Shown piece by piece: positions 1 to 7,847 of a DNA stretch of 20,062 nucleotides; positions within the stretch are counted from its first letter, which is position 1; every line of letters starts with the position of its first letter. The position numbers and the translations under genes were made by a program. The notes under the pieces were generated by a model. It saw nothing but the letters and a program-made list of their open reading frames with translations, was not told the origin of the DNA and ran no database searches. This DNA comes from Acidobacteriaceae bacterium (lineage in GTDB: Bacteria; Acidobacteriota; Terriglobia; Terriglobales; SbA1), in contig PMHI01000478.1 of assembly GCA_003156615.1 (NCBI GenBank), positions 3,815-23,876 on the forward strand, in the 5' to 3' direction.

Positions 1-552
1 AAGCGACTGGTCACTTACCAGGGCAAGAAATGATCCGTCTACAATCGAGCTGGCCTTGCTCCCTCCGCCACTATTCGGTCCATGACAGGAGGAGCAGTAA
101 GTTCGATAGGCGTCAGCACCACGTTGAGGATCGCCAGGACCCTGCGCTAAGTACGACGGTGGAATCTGAATGCCGAGCGCATCGGGCTTTGCCCAGGATC
201 TGATTCCGCGCACAAGGGTCTCGATCTGTTTTTCAGTGAGCATTCCACCCGCACTCTGCGCGAAGGCGGGCATCGAAGTGCCCGGCACTCCGGTCGCAGC
301 GGTGCGGCGAATCACGGTGTCGTCAGCAATTGCGAGAAAAACGGGATTAGCCAGAGCAATAGCTGCTCCACCCTCGCCGTTCGCTCCATGACATCCTGCG
401 CAGTTCTGTCCATAAAGGACACTGAACTCCACGACTGCGCTCGGTGGCACTACCTCAGAGCCGGCCCGAGGTGCGCCGGGGGAACTGGTGCAGGCGGCGC
501 AGACCAGTAGCGCGAATGCCGGGAGAGCAGCGAGAATAGCTCGACGGTTCAT
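1..552 (-). CDS. Diheme c-type cytochrome (3' end beyond window)
   Basis: Periplasmic electron carrier with two class-I cytochrome c modules; 184 residues are visible and the frame is still open at position 1. A hydrophobic N-terminus (residues 5-20) runs into Cys21 (LVCAAC), so it is either a lipoprotein anchored at Cys21 or a cleaved signal peptide; the lipobox is not canonical. The first haem site is CAGCH at 51-55, with a likely distal ligand Met94 (TSMPAF). The second is CSSCH at 153-157; its distal Met lies outside the window. The ATG overlaps the stop of the preceding membrane-protein gene as ATGA (549-552), so it is the last visible gene of the oxidase cluster. Its probable job is to deliver electrons to the caa3 oxidase or accept them from an upstream donor; that role is inferred from position. 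An alcohol- or sugar-dehydrogenase cytochrome subunit is possible, but no such partner is seen. Confidence 0.85.
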   Translation of the reverse strand, partial: MNRRAILAALPAFALLVCAACTSSPGAPRAGSEVVPPSAVVEFSVLYGQNCAGCHGANGEGGAAIALANPVFLAIADDTVIRRTAATGVPGTSMPAFAQSAGGMLTEKQIETLVRGIRSWAKPDALGIQIPPSYLAQGPGDPQRGADAYRTYCSSCHGPNSGGGSKASSIVDGSFLALVSDQSL

Positions 553-1415
553 TGCTGGCGATTCTCTCCGTTCCTCTCGTCCATTACTCCTGGCGCCTCA
601 ATCCCGGCGCGGACGGCGAACGGAAGGTATTGCCAGGTACGTACGCGCTCTTGCCGGGAAACTACGATGCCAGCGACGATGCCGAATCCGATCTGAGAAA
701 TGACAAACCACAACCAGTCAATCCGGTGGTTGAGCACGGGATCGAGCGCTTCGAGGATGCTATGGATCAGACCCGTCCAGAGGATAGGGGCGATCACGCC
801 TCCAAGCAGAATCGGTCGGCGCGGAAACATCGGAAGCGCGGCGCCATAAAGAAGCCCGACGAGCGAAGAACCTACCAAGTGAATGATCGTGGCGACGATC
901 AAGGCGTTCCAATGAAACACGGAGATTTGCGCGATGGTCCACCGCTCCGGAAATAACCCAGCGGCCAAAAGATTGATCGGATACCACATCCCCTTGCCGC
1001 TGACAATTCCATAAAGGACTGCCAGGACGGCCATCGCTACACTTCCTGCCAAGCCGCCTTTGACACCGGCCGAAATCGGATAGATCTCCAGTGGCAGCCG
1101 TGCGCGGTGCAGTTCATGCGTGATCCATTCGACGCGAGCGACTTGCGGGCGACTGGTGGCCACCGTCGGCACTCCGTCGGCTACCGGCACAGACTCGCGC
1201 TTTTCGTGCGGCAGAACATCGAAAAACCATCCGACACCTCCGGCAACGGCGCAGATTGCACCAAGAATGCTGAGGGATACGCTGGTGACCAACCCGGCAA
1301 AGACGAGTGAAAGGCCGAAAGCCAGGATAATCGGCCACGCCGTCGGTGCGGGAAGGTCGATCGCGCGTGGCGTCTGTGCTGCCCCGGCGGGTGCTTCAAA
1401 TGTTTCCGATGCCAT
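549..1415 (-). CDS. Uncharacterised polytopic membrane protein of the oxidase operon
   Basis: I do not recognise a characterised family. The 288-residue protein has about six membrane segments. Two back-to-back helices lie near residues 24-67 (beginning TAWPIILAFGLSLVF and ending GGVGWFFDVLPHE), followed by a polar linker and then four helices from about residue 119 to the C-terminus. The first pair looks like the small subunit-IV-type helices seen in other oxidase operons; the second half looks like a separate membrane domain, so this may be a fusion. An in-frame start nine codons upstream (1442) would overlap the subunit III gene by 11 bp. I prefer the ATG at 1415 because AAGGA lies 8 nt before it and it starts 16 bp after the subunit III stop. 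It overlaps the downstream cytochrome c start by 4 bp. A role as accessory or assembly subunit of the oxidase is inferred from position only. Confidence 0.75.
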   Translation of the reverse strand: MASETFEAPAGAAQTPRAIDLPAPTAWPIILAFGLSLVFAGLVTSVSLSILGAICAVAGGVGWFFDVLPHEKRESVPVADGVPTVATSRPQVARVEWITHELHRARLPLEIYPISAGVKGGLAGSVAMAVLAVLYGIVSGKGMWYPINLLAAGLFPERWTIAQISVFHWNALIVATIIHLVGSSLVGLLYGAALPMFPRRPILLGGVIAPILWTGLIHSILEALDPVLNHRIDWLWFVISQIGFGIVAGIVVSRQERVRTWQYLPFAVRAGIEAPGVMDERNGENRQQ

Positions 1416-1431
1416 CTTCCAGTCCTTCCCC

Positions 1432-2025
1432 TTATCGTCCAATCACGTAGACGACCGTAAAAACGACAACCCAAACCGCATCCACGAAATGCCAATAGAG
1501 AGACAAAACGTCGACACGTTCAGCGTGCTCCGCTCTCACGTTTCCCAAAAGCGTTAGCGCCATAACTATCGAGAGAGCAATAAGCCCCACCACGACGTGA
1601 AACCCGTGCAGTCCGACCAATGAGTAGTAAGTGGTCCCAAACAGATTCGTGCTGATCGTCAATCCGTCGTTGTAAATCAGGCGGTGCCACTCTGTGGCGG
1701 TCCCGTACAGAAAAGCGATACCTAGAGCGATGGTGGCGAACCACCAGACCGCAAAACCTCTCACGCCTTTCCGACGAAGAGCGCTGACGGCGAGGTGGAT
1801 CGTCAGACTGCTGGAGAGCAAACAAATCGTGTAGAAGATCGGAACGCTGAGAACGTCCTTCGGCATCGGCCCCGTGAGGCTCTTGCCAGTGTAAAAAAGA
1901 TACGCAACTACAAAGATAGAAAAAATTGCGGCCTCAGCAGCGATCAAGCCGAACATTGCGACGCGTCCGCGCACAGGACGGTCCCACTGAATTGTCTCGG
2001 CTACGGTCATGGAGGTCGCATTCAC
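1432..2025 (-). CDS. ctaE: Cytochrome c oxidase subunit III (haem-copper oxidase)
   Basis: Integral membrane subunit of an aa3/caa3 terminal oxidase; it carries no redox centre and stabilises subunit I and its oxygen/proton paths. At 197 residues it is the short bacterial form with five predicted helices, lacking the first two helices of the longer mitochondrial type. Family marks are the N-terminal GRVAMFGLIAAEAAIF helix, the GLHGFHVVVGL helix and the C-terminal WHFVDAVWVVVF motif. The ATG at 2025 is preceded by a good GAGGAGA ribosome binding site and begins 13 bp after the subunit I stop, so the two genes are surely co-transcribed. The order II-I-III and the tight spacing match caa3 operons. 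Confidence in the family is high; the symbol follows the ctaCDE convention. Confidence 0.95.
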   Translation of the reverse strand: MNATSMTVAETIQWDRPVRGRVAMFGLIAAEAAIFSIFVVAYLFYTGKSLTGPMPKDVLSVPIFYTICLLSSSLTIHLAVSALRRKGVRGFAVWWFATIALGIAFLYGTATEWHRLIYNDGLTISTNLFGTTYYSLVGLHGFHVVVGLIALSIVMALTLLGNVRAEHAERVDVLSLYWHFVDAVWVVVFTVVYVIGR

Positions 2026-2038
2026 GATGTTCTCCTCA

Positions 2039-3712
2039 TCATTCGTACTTCCAGTCAGGATCGTTCGGATGCTTCAAGTCCCAGAGCGGACGGCGGCTCT
2101 TGACTACCGGGATGGAAGCGAAGTTATACGCTGGCGGCGGTGAAAGTGTGGACCATTCCAGCGTCCAGGCGTCCCAAGGATCGCTGCCCGCAGCTTTTCC
2201 CTTGAAGTAGGACCACAGAAGATTGGTGACGAAAATTACTGTGCCCAGAGCTTGGAAGAACACACCAATCGTCACGATGAGATTCCAGACATCCCAGCCA
2301 CGCCCGGGCTCATAGGTGTAGATTCGACGCGGCATGCCCAGCATGCCCGGAATGTGCATGAAATCGAAGGTCAGGTGGAACCCGATAAAGAACAGCCAGA
2401 AGTGGAGCTTACCCAGAGTCTCGTTACACATCTTTCCCGACATCTTCGGAAACCAGTAATAGAAAGCACCGAAGATCGTGAACAGAATCCCGCCCACGAT
2501 CACGTAATGAAAATGTGCAACCACAAAGTATGAATTACTCAGCTGCCAGTCGAACGGCGCGGCCCCCAACATGATCCCGGTGAGGCCGGCGACCAAGAAC
2601 TGGAAGAGAAAAGCAACGCAGAACAGCATCGGTGTTTTGAACTCAATCTTTCCTCCCCACATAGTGGCCAACCAGTTGAAGATCTTGATTCCGGTGGGAA
2701 CCGCGATGGCCATTGTCGAGAGTACGAAGAAAGTGTTGGCGCTCGAGCTCATGCCAACCGTAAACATGTGGTGCGCCCACACACTCATGCCGATAAATCC
2801 GATGCAAATCGTAGCCGCCACCATAACCGGGTAGCCGAAGATCGCCTTGCGGGAGAACACGGGGATGATCTCGGATGCGAAGGCGAATGCCGGGATGGCA
2901 AGAACATAGACCTCCGGATGCCCGAAGATCCAAAAGAAGTGCATCCAAACCACGGCCGAGCCGCCAGCTTGGGTATCGAAGAAGTGGCCGCCAAGATATC
3001 GGTCGACAAGCAACATTGCCTGTGCCGCCGTAAGGGGGCTTATGGCAAGGATTACCATGCCGGACATGACAAGGTTGAGCCAAGCTAACAACGGCATTTT
3101 CCCCAAGCTCATCCCCGGGCAACGCATACAAAGAATCGTCGTTAGGATATTGATTGCCGTGCCGATGCTGCCGAAGCCCGACACGAGCAATCCCAACGTC
3201 CAGAAATCCGTGCTGTGTCCGACGGAAAACGTCCTTGATGTCAATGGTGCGTACGCAAACCATCCGACATCCGGAGCATTTCCGGCCTTATACAGACCGT
3301 TTGCTCCCACGAGGCTGAAATAGAGGAGAAAGCCTCCGAATGCCGTCAGCCAGAAACTGAAAGCGTTCAGGCGCGGGAACGCCATGTCCCGCGCGCCGAT
3401 CATTAGAGGAATCAAATAATTGGCGAAACCGAACACCAGAGGCATCGCGACGAAGAAGATCATCGTGGTCCCGTGCATGGTAAACATCCGGTTGAAGACC
3501 TGCGGCGAGACGAAGTCATTGTGCGCGTGCATCAACTGGATCCGCATGATCCCTGCTTCGATCCCGCCGATCACTAGAAAAATCAGGGCATAGAGGATGT
3601 ACAGAATACCCAGCCGCTTGTGATCGACGGTAGTAACCCATCCGTGGAGCGCATCGACCAGGGGACGCGATGCTGCTTCCGCCCTCGGCAATGCAATGGA
3701 ATCACTCGACAT
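2039..3712 (-). CDS. ctaD: Cytochrome c oxidase subunit I, type A1
   Basis: Catalytic subunit: reduces O2 to water at a haem a3/CuB site and pumps protons. The length, 557 residues with 12 helices, is usual for the family. All key residues are visible: haem a ligands His80 (TMHGTTM) and His402, haem a3 ligand His400 (VAHFHYV), CuB ligands His265, His314 and His315, and the His-Tyr crosslink partner Tyr269. Asp109, Asn116 and Glu267 (GHPEVY) mark an intact D-channel, and Lys343 (GIKIFNW) with Tyr269 an intact K-channel. GHPEVY with the glutamate identifies the A1 subtype (numbering compared with Paracoccus from memory). A GAGGAG ribosome binding site precedes the ATG. It lies 33 bp downstream of ctaC and 13 bp upstream of ctaE. 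No haem A synthesis or copper-insertion genes (ctaA, ctaB, ctaG, sco) are in this window, so those must be elsewhere. Confidence 0.98.
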   Translation of the reverse strand: MSSDSIALPRAEAASRPLVDALHGWVTTVDHKRLGILYILYALIFLVIGGIEAGIMRIQLMHAHNDFVSPQVFNRMFTMHGTTMIFFVAMPLVFGFANYLIPLMIGARDMAFPRLNAFSFWLTAFGGFLLYFSLVGANGLYKAGNAPDVGWFAYAPLTSRTFSVGHSTDFWTLGLLVSGFGSIGTAINILTTILCMRCPGMSLGKMPLLAWLNLVMSGMVILAISPLTAAQAMLLVDRYLGGHFFDTQAGGSAVVWMHFFWIFGHPEVYVLAIPAFAFASEIIPVFSRKAIFGYPVMVAATICIGFIGMSVWAHHMFTVGMSSSANTFFVLSTMAIAVPTGIKIFNWLATMWGGKIEFKTPMLFCVAFLFQFLVAGLTGIMLGAAPFDWQLSNSYFVVAHFHYVIVGGILFTIFGAFYYWFPKMSGKMCNETLGKLHFWLFFIGFHLTFDFMHIPGMLGMPRRIYTYEPGRGWDVWNLIVTIGVFFQALGTVIFVTNLLWSYFKGKAAGSDPWDAWTLEWSTLSPPPAYNFASIPVVKSRRPLWDLKHPNDPDWKYE

Positions 3713-3745
3713 CGCGCGATCTCCTCGGCATGTTCAATGGGTCCT

Positions 3746-4819
3746 TCAACGCAACGTCTCCAAATAAGCTGTTAATGCGTCCAAGTCACGATCGTTCAAC
3801 TGCATCGCTGGCATTAGCGAACCGGGCTTGATCGCGTCGGGATTTCGAATCCAGAGCCGTAGGTTCTCAGGCGTATTAAGGGCCGCGCCGGCAGCAATTG
3901 TCTCTCGGCTCATCAGGTGTGTGAGGTCGGGGCCGAAACGCCCGGTCGCCATTGTGCCCGCCACGCTGTGGCAGTTGATGCAGGCCGTTGTTTCGAATAC
4001 TCGTCGCCCTTCGGAAACGGTATCGGCCACGACCGCCGGCTCGCGTTGCTCCCGAATCCAGCGCTCGAAATCTTCTCGGGACTGCACGTAAACACTCAGG
4101 AGCATCTTGGCGTGTTGCGTGCCGCAGTACTGCGCACACTGGCCCAGATAGACACCCGTCTCATGCGGGTCGATCCACATGCTGTTCGGGTGGTTAGGAA
4201 TCAGGTCGGTTTTGCCCGCTAAACGTGGCACCCAGAAACTGTGGTCAGTATCTGCCGACAGCAGTTTTATGAACGTCGGGGTCGGGTGATTGCCATCACT
4301 TACAGGAACATGTAATTCGTTGGCAGTCGCGACTCCCAGCGCCGGGTAGCGGAACTCCCACCAGAACTGGTGGCCGATGGCGGTCACTTCGATGGCGTTG
4401 TCAGGTCGCGCGGCGTTTTGAACGTCGGCAATCACTCGCGCGGTTGCCACGAGTAGGGTCAAAACAACTAGGACGGGGATAACGGTCCAGGCGATCTCCA
4501 CCTGATTGCTGCCATACACCTGCGGAGGCTCGCGGCCGTCGTCATCGGCCCTTTTTCTGAACTTCACGACAGAGTAGGCAAGCAAGGTGAACACGACCAC
4601 GAATATGGCTGCCGTGACCGCAAGTACGAACATAGACAATCCGAAGATTGACTTCGCTGGCGTCGAAACGGGCGCGAAGATGTTGGTGGGACTCGCAAAG
4701 GCCATCGGCTCTGCAAAGGCGTGGGACACCATCGAAGAAGCGATTAGCAGCGCCTTCTGAAGGGTGGATCTCTTCATACGATCTCTCTTGCTTCCCGGTG
4801 TGTTCGAGCGTGTGATCAT
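3746..4819 (-). CDS. ctaC: Cytochrome c oxidase subunit II with fused cytochrome c (caa3 type)
   Basis: Accepts electrons at the CuA centre and passes them to subunit I. Domains in order: signal segment, two membrane helices (about 58-82 and 108-131), a cupredoxin CuA domain, and a C-terminal cytochrome c. CuA ligands are His193, Cys228, Cys232, His236 and Met239 within CAQYCGTQHAKM; the usual Glu between the cysteines is Gln230. The haem c site is CINCH at 280-284, with distal Met336 (GSLMPAM). The fused haem defines caa3 rather than aa3 oxidase. The start is ambiguous. ATG 4819 overlaps the tolC-like stop as ATGA and is used here. ATG 4777 (residue 15) would give a cleaner signal peptide (MKRSTLQKALLIASSMVSHA), but its ribosome binding site is weak. 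Translational coupling to the efflux gene upstream is unusual for an oxidase gene. Confidence 0.95.
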   Translation of the reverse strand: MITRSNTPGSKRDRMKRSTLQKALLIASSMVSHAFAEPMAFASPTNIFAPVSTPAKSIFGLSMFVLAVTAAIFVVVFTLLAYSVVKFRKRADDDGREPPQVYGSNQVEIAWTVIPVLVVLTLLVATARVIADVQNAARPDNAIEVTAIGHQFWWEFRYPALGVATANELHVPVSDGNHPTPTFIKLLSADTDHSFWVPRLAGKTDLIPNHPNSMWIDPHETGVYLGQCAQYCGTQHAKMLLSVYVQSREDFERWIREQREPAVVADTVSEGRRVFETTACINCHSVAGTMATGRFGPDLTHLMSRETIAAGAALNTPENLRLWIRNPDAIKPGSLMPAMQLNDRDLDALTAYLETLR

Positions 4820-6165
4820 TGGGGAGACTGTCCTGTCGCTTCAGTCAACTCATCATGGGCCTGAGCATAATCGAGCTGCGACTGCAGGAGCGTTGTCTGG
4901 GCCTCAAGCTCTTGAGCCACGGCCGCTTGGACCTGGGAGCGGAGGGATGCCCCTTGCTCGATCTGTTGCGTCGCGACGCGGCGGCTCTCCGTGCGCAGCG
5001 CCAGCAATTCCTCTGAAACTGCAACCATCTGCTGTGTACGCTCCAACTTGTTGTACGCGGCCCGTACGCGCAGTTCGACCTCGCCGCTGACGCGGGCCAA
5101 GTTCTCTTTTGCCTGGGCCAGTTGCGCGTCACGTTCTCGCACCACAGCCCGCTTCTTGCCTCCATCGAAAAGATCGAAGTTGAGATGAACGCCGAAAGTT
5201 CCGAAGTTGCGGGCGAGAAACGGAACATTGTTCTGGTAGCTGTAACGAGCGAAGGCTTCGACATCCGGCAGGTATTCACGCTTTGCCAGGCGAATCCCCG
5301 CAGCAGCCTGCTCCACTGCTGCTTGCGCTTCCGCGATTTCCGGGTGGGACTCCAAGGCCAATTCGAGGCACTCCTCGCGCAGACAACTACCCGCCGGAGG
5401 TGAAACTTGAGGATCGAGAGCTAGCTCTTTTTCGAGTGGAAAGCCGACCAACTCGTTAAACTGCATCCGCAAGTCGGAGAGTTGCAGATCAGTGCTCAAC
5501 AGTTCCTGTTTGCCCTGGAGGGCCTGTGCCCGGCTCTCGATGAGGTCTGCTTCCAGGGTGCTGCCGTATTTCACTTGCTGGACACGCTCGCTCTGAAGGT
5601 CTTCGCTTGCAAGGATCTTCGCCTCGATCGCACTGCGGCGTGATTGCGCAATCAGGATCTTGTAATAGAGCTGATGAACTTTCAGTGCAATATCGTTCTG
5701 GACTCCGCGCGCCTTTCCGCGCGTCTCGTCCAGCTCAGCGCGCACGGCATCATTTCCGGCCTTCACCTTGAACAATTGGGTGAGCGGTTGTACTAGGCCG
5801 GTCCCACTGGTCATGAAGGTCGGCCCACCCTGATTGAGGACCAATGGCTGCGGAGGAATTAGAGTGCTCCCCACGACACCCAACCCTCCGGCAGGAATCT
5901 CAATGAACTGAGTGTCCGTTACGTGGACAAAAGCGCTGTCATTCCTCACAAGCGGAAAGTACGCGCTTCTGGCGACTTCTTTCGCATGCTGCTTCTCCTC
6001 GACCTTGAACTCGGCTATTCGTACAACGTGATTGTGCTTCAGGGCCAGTTCTACAGCCTCGCGAAGGGTGATAACCCGCGGCGAGATTGAATCGGTTTGT
6101 TGTCCGAACACAAAGCTGTGGCCTAAGAACAAGATGATGGCCATTAGCGCGACACGCTGGTTCAC
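4816..6165 (-). CDS. TolC-family outer membrane efflux protein
   Basis: Outer-membrane channel component of a tripartite efflux pump, 449 residues, the usual length for the family. It opens with a signal peptide (residues 1-21, MNQRVALMAIILFLGHSFVFG) followed by QQTD. The rest is two long repeats of the outer-membrane efflux domain, rich in charged heptad-like helix (for example around residues 200-260 and 370-440), with the typical LREAVELALKHN motif at the start of repeat one and ALESHPEIAEAQAAV at repeat two. The start codon is GTG at 6165; GTGA overlaps the stop of the MFS gene, and GGAAGAGG lies 7 nt upstream. Its stop overlaps the ctaC start. With emrA- and emrB-like genes immediately upstream, it is clearly the third part of that pump. 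Substrates cannot be read from sequence. Confidence 0.93.
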   Translation of the reverse strand: MNQRVALMAIILFLGHSFVFGQQTDSISPRVITLREAVELALKHNHVVRIAEFKVEEKQHAKEVARSAYFPLVRNDSAFVHVTDTQFIEIPAGGLGVVGSTLIPPQPLVLNQGGPTFMTSGTGLVQPLTQLFKVKAGNDAVRAELDETRGKARGVQNDIALKVHQLYYKILIAQSRRSAIEAKILASEDLQSERVQQVKYGSTLEADLIESRAQALQGKQELLSTDLQLSDLRMQFNELVGFPLEKELALDPQVSPPAGSCLREECLELALESHPEIAEAQAAVEQAAAGIRLAKREYLPDVEAFARYSYQNNVPFLARNFGTFGVHLNFDLFDGGKKRAVVRERDAQLAQAKENLARVSGEVELRVRAAYNKLERTQQMVAVSEELLALRTESRRVATQQIEQGASLRSQVQAAVAQELEAQTTLLQSQLDYAQAHDELTEATGQSPQ

Positions 6166-7835
6166 GGCTTAGCCTCTTCCGTTGAGGTAGAGCCCTGCAA
6201 GGAACCCAAGTCACGGAAGTTCATCGGCGATCGGTGTAGCATTGCGATCACAAACAGAACCCCGACACAGGTCCAAGCGACGAGATGGAAGGCATCAATA
6301 AACGTCAGCGCGTAGGCCTGCAGACGGACTTTGCCATCGACGATGCCCAGGGCTCGTCCTGCGGCCCCGGCCAATCCGTTCGATTTCGCTGCCAAGCCTA
6401 CCGTCAGGTTTCGCACCGTACCTTCGCTAATCCAGTCGCCCCTCTGTACCTGGAGTCCCAGCAGGTTCGAATGCAGTTTCTCGTGCTCGGCTATGAAACG
6501 GCCCATTACGGCCACGCCGATCTGCCCTCCAAACAACCGTATCGTGTGGAAGAATGCGGAGAACGTCAGTGCTCGCTGCGGCACCTCTAGTGCTCCCGAA
6601 AAGATGGCCTGCAATATCAGGGACGAAACCAGTCCCATGAAGGCCAACGATTGTCCAACAGCCATGAGCAGCTCCGTCCGGAAATAGTTCTCGGCCGTCC
6701 AAGTGCTGGTGAAATTGGCGTTTATAAGGCACGCGAACGCAATCGAGGCAAAACCGATGGCCATGAGCAGACGTGTGTCGAAGCCTCGGTTAAGAAGAAT
6801 GGCGCCAAGAAACGCCAGGAGGAGCTCTGGGAGTGCTGTCCAAAAAATTGCTGGGCCGATTTGAGCCGCGTCAAAACCGCGCACCGCAAGCGATTGCGGA
6901 ATAATCAAGATAGTGGCGAGAAGAACGAAGCGAAAGGCGAACAACCCAACCGCCAGCAAATTCGTGTTCCATTTGCGGAGGTAAGGCAAATCCACCAGCG
7001 GATTAGGACTGCGCAGGCGACGAACAAGACTGCAGATCAACAAGAATGCTCCACCGATAAACAGAGCTGTGAACACTCCTGAGCGCCACCAGTCGAGCCG
7101 CTGTCCCTGATCGAGCGCGGCGAAGACCAAGGCGAAACCAGCACTGGCGTAGAAAAACCCAATGAAGCTCGGCGCAGTTCGAGAGTTTTGTGGCTTCGGT
7201 GACTCGGGTATTCCGAAATAAATGCATGCCATCATCACGGGCGTGATGACTGCCGAGGTCCAGAACATCCATTCCCACGAAAGATGCTCCCGGTAGAAAC
7301 CATAGAGAGAAGGCGCAAAATTGACGGCCCCTTCGACGCAAGTGGCGTAGAGTGCTACCGTGAACGCAAGATAGCGGAGGGGGATGTTGCGCAGGGCAAA
7401 GGTTAGGGTCAGGGGATAGAAAGTTCCGGAAGTCAGGCCTGCGATCGCGAGCAAGAAAATCAACAAGCTGTAGGTGTGGACTAACGGAAGTAGAGCAGAA
7501 ACCACGATAAACATTGCGGCGGAAACCAGCAGAGTTCGTCGCGTTCCCAACAAGGCTCCCAGATATACAGTGAACGGCCCGATGAACATGATGGCGGCGT
7601 TGAATGCGCTCGCGATCCAGGCTCCGTCATCAAACCCAATTCCCACATTCCCTTTGAGATCCGCCAAACCGAGAGATAACAGGCGGCCAGCCAGGGTTAC
7701 GATCCCAGCGCCCATGACGACGCCTAGAATTCCCAGCAGCGGACTATGAGACAAATCCGACGGCAGGGCGGCGACCATACTGGCAGGGCCGCCTGGGCGC
7801 TTAGTCGAAGAAATCGTAATGGTCGTGGCACTCAT
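6162..7835 (-). CDS. MFS drug:H+ antiporter, DHA2 (EmrB-like) family
   Basis: Inner-membrane secondary transporter of a tripartite efflux pump, expected to export hydrophobic or amphipathic compounds, organic acids or antibiotics using the proton gradient. The 557 residues carry about 14 hydrophobic helices, as in DHA2 members. A motif-A-like loop (LGALLGTRRTLL, about residues 92-103) follows the second helix. A family-like NAAIMFIGPFTVYLGA stretch and a long periplasmic loop before the last helix (about 440-510) are present. EmrB of E. coli is about 512 residues, so this one has a slightly longer N-terminus and last loop. It begins 12 bp after the EmrA-like stop with only a weak purine-rich ribosome binding site, and overlaps the TolC-like gene by 4 bp. 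Assignment to DHA2 is firm; orthology with EmrB itself is not. Confidence 0.9.
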   Translation of the reverse strand: MSATTITISSTKRPGGPASMVAALPSDLSHSPLLGILGVVMGAGIVTLAGRLLSLGLADLKGNVGIGFDDGAWIASAFNAAIMFIGPFTVYLGALLGTRRTLLVSAAMFIVVSALLPLVHTYSLLIFLLAIAGLTSGTFYPLTLTFALRNIPLRYLAFTVALYATCVEGAVNFAPSLYGFYREHLSWEWMFWTSAVITPVMMACIYFGIPESPKPQNSRTAPSFIGFFYASAGFALVFAALDQGQRLDWWRSGVFTALFIGGAFLLICSLVRRLRSPNPLVDLPYLRKWNTNLLAVGLFAFRFVLLATILIIPQSLAVRGFDAAQIGPAIFWTALPELLLAFLGAILLNRGFDTRLLMAIGFASIAFACLINANFTSTWTAENYFRTELLMAVGQSLAFMGLVSSLILQAIFSGALEVPQRALTFSAFFHTIRLFGGQIGVAVMGRFIAEHEKLHSNLLGLQVQRGDWISEGTVRNLTVGLAAKSNGLAGAAGRALGIVDGKVRLQAYALTFIDAFHLVAWTCVGVLFVIAMLHRSPMNFRDLGSLQGSTSTEEAKP

Positions 7836-7847
7836 GATCTATTTGGC

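Noticed and set aside
552..956. Plus-strand open frames running through the oxidase, efflux and dehydrogenase genes, some over 100 codons.
   Set aside because: They lie opposite genes with clear family motifs, have low-complexity Arg/Ser/Pro-rich translations, and lack ribosome binding sites; they reflect the GC content of the coding strand.
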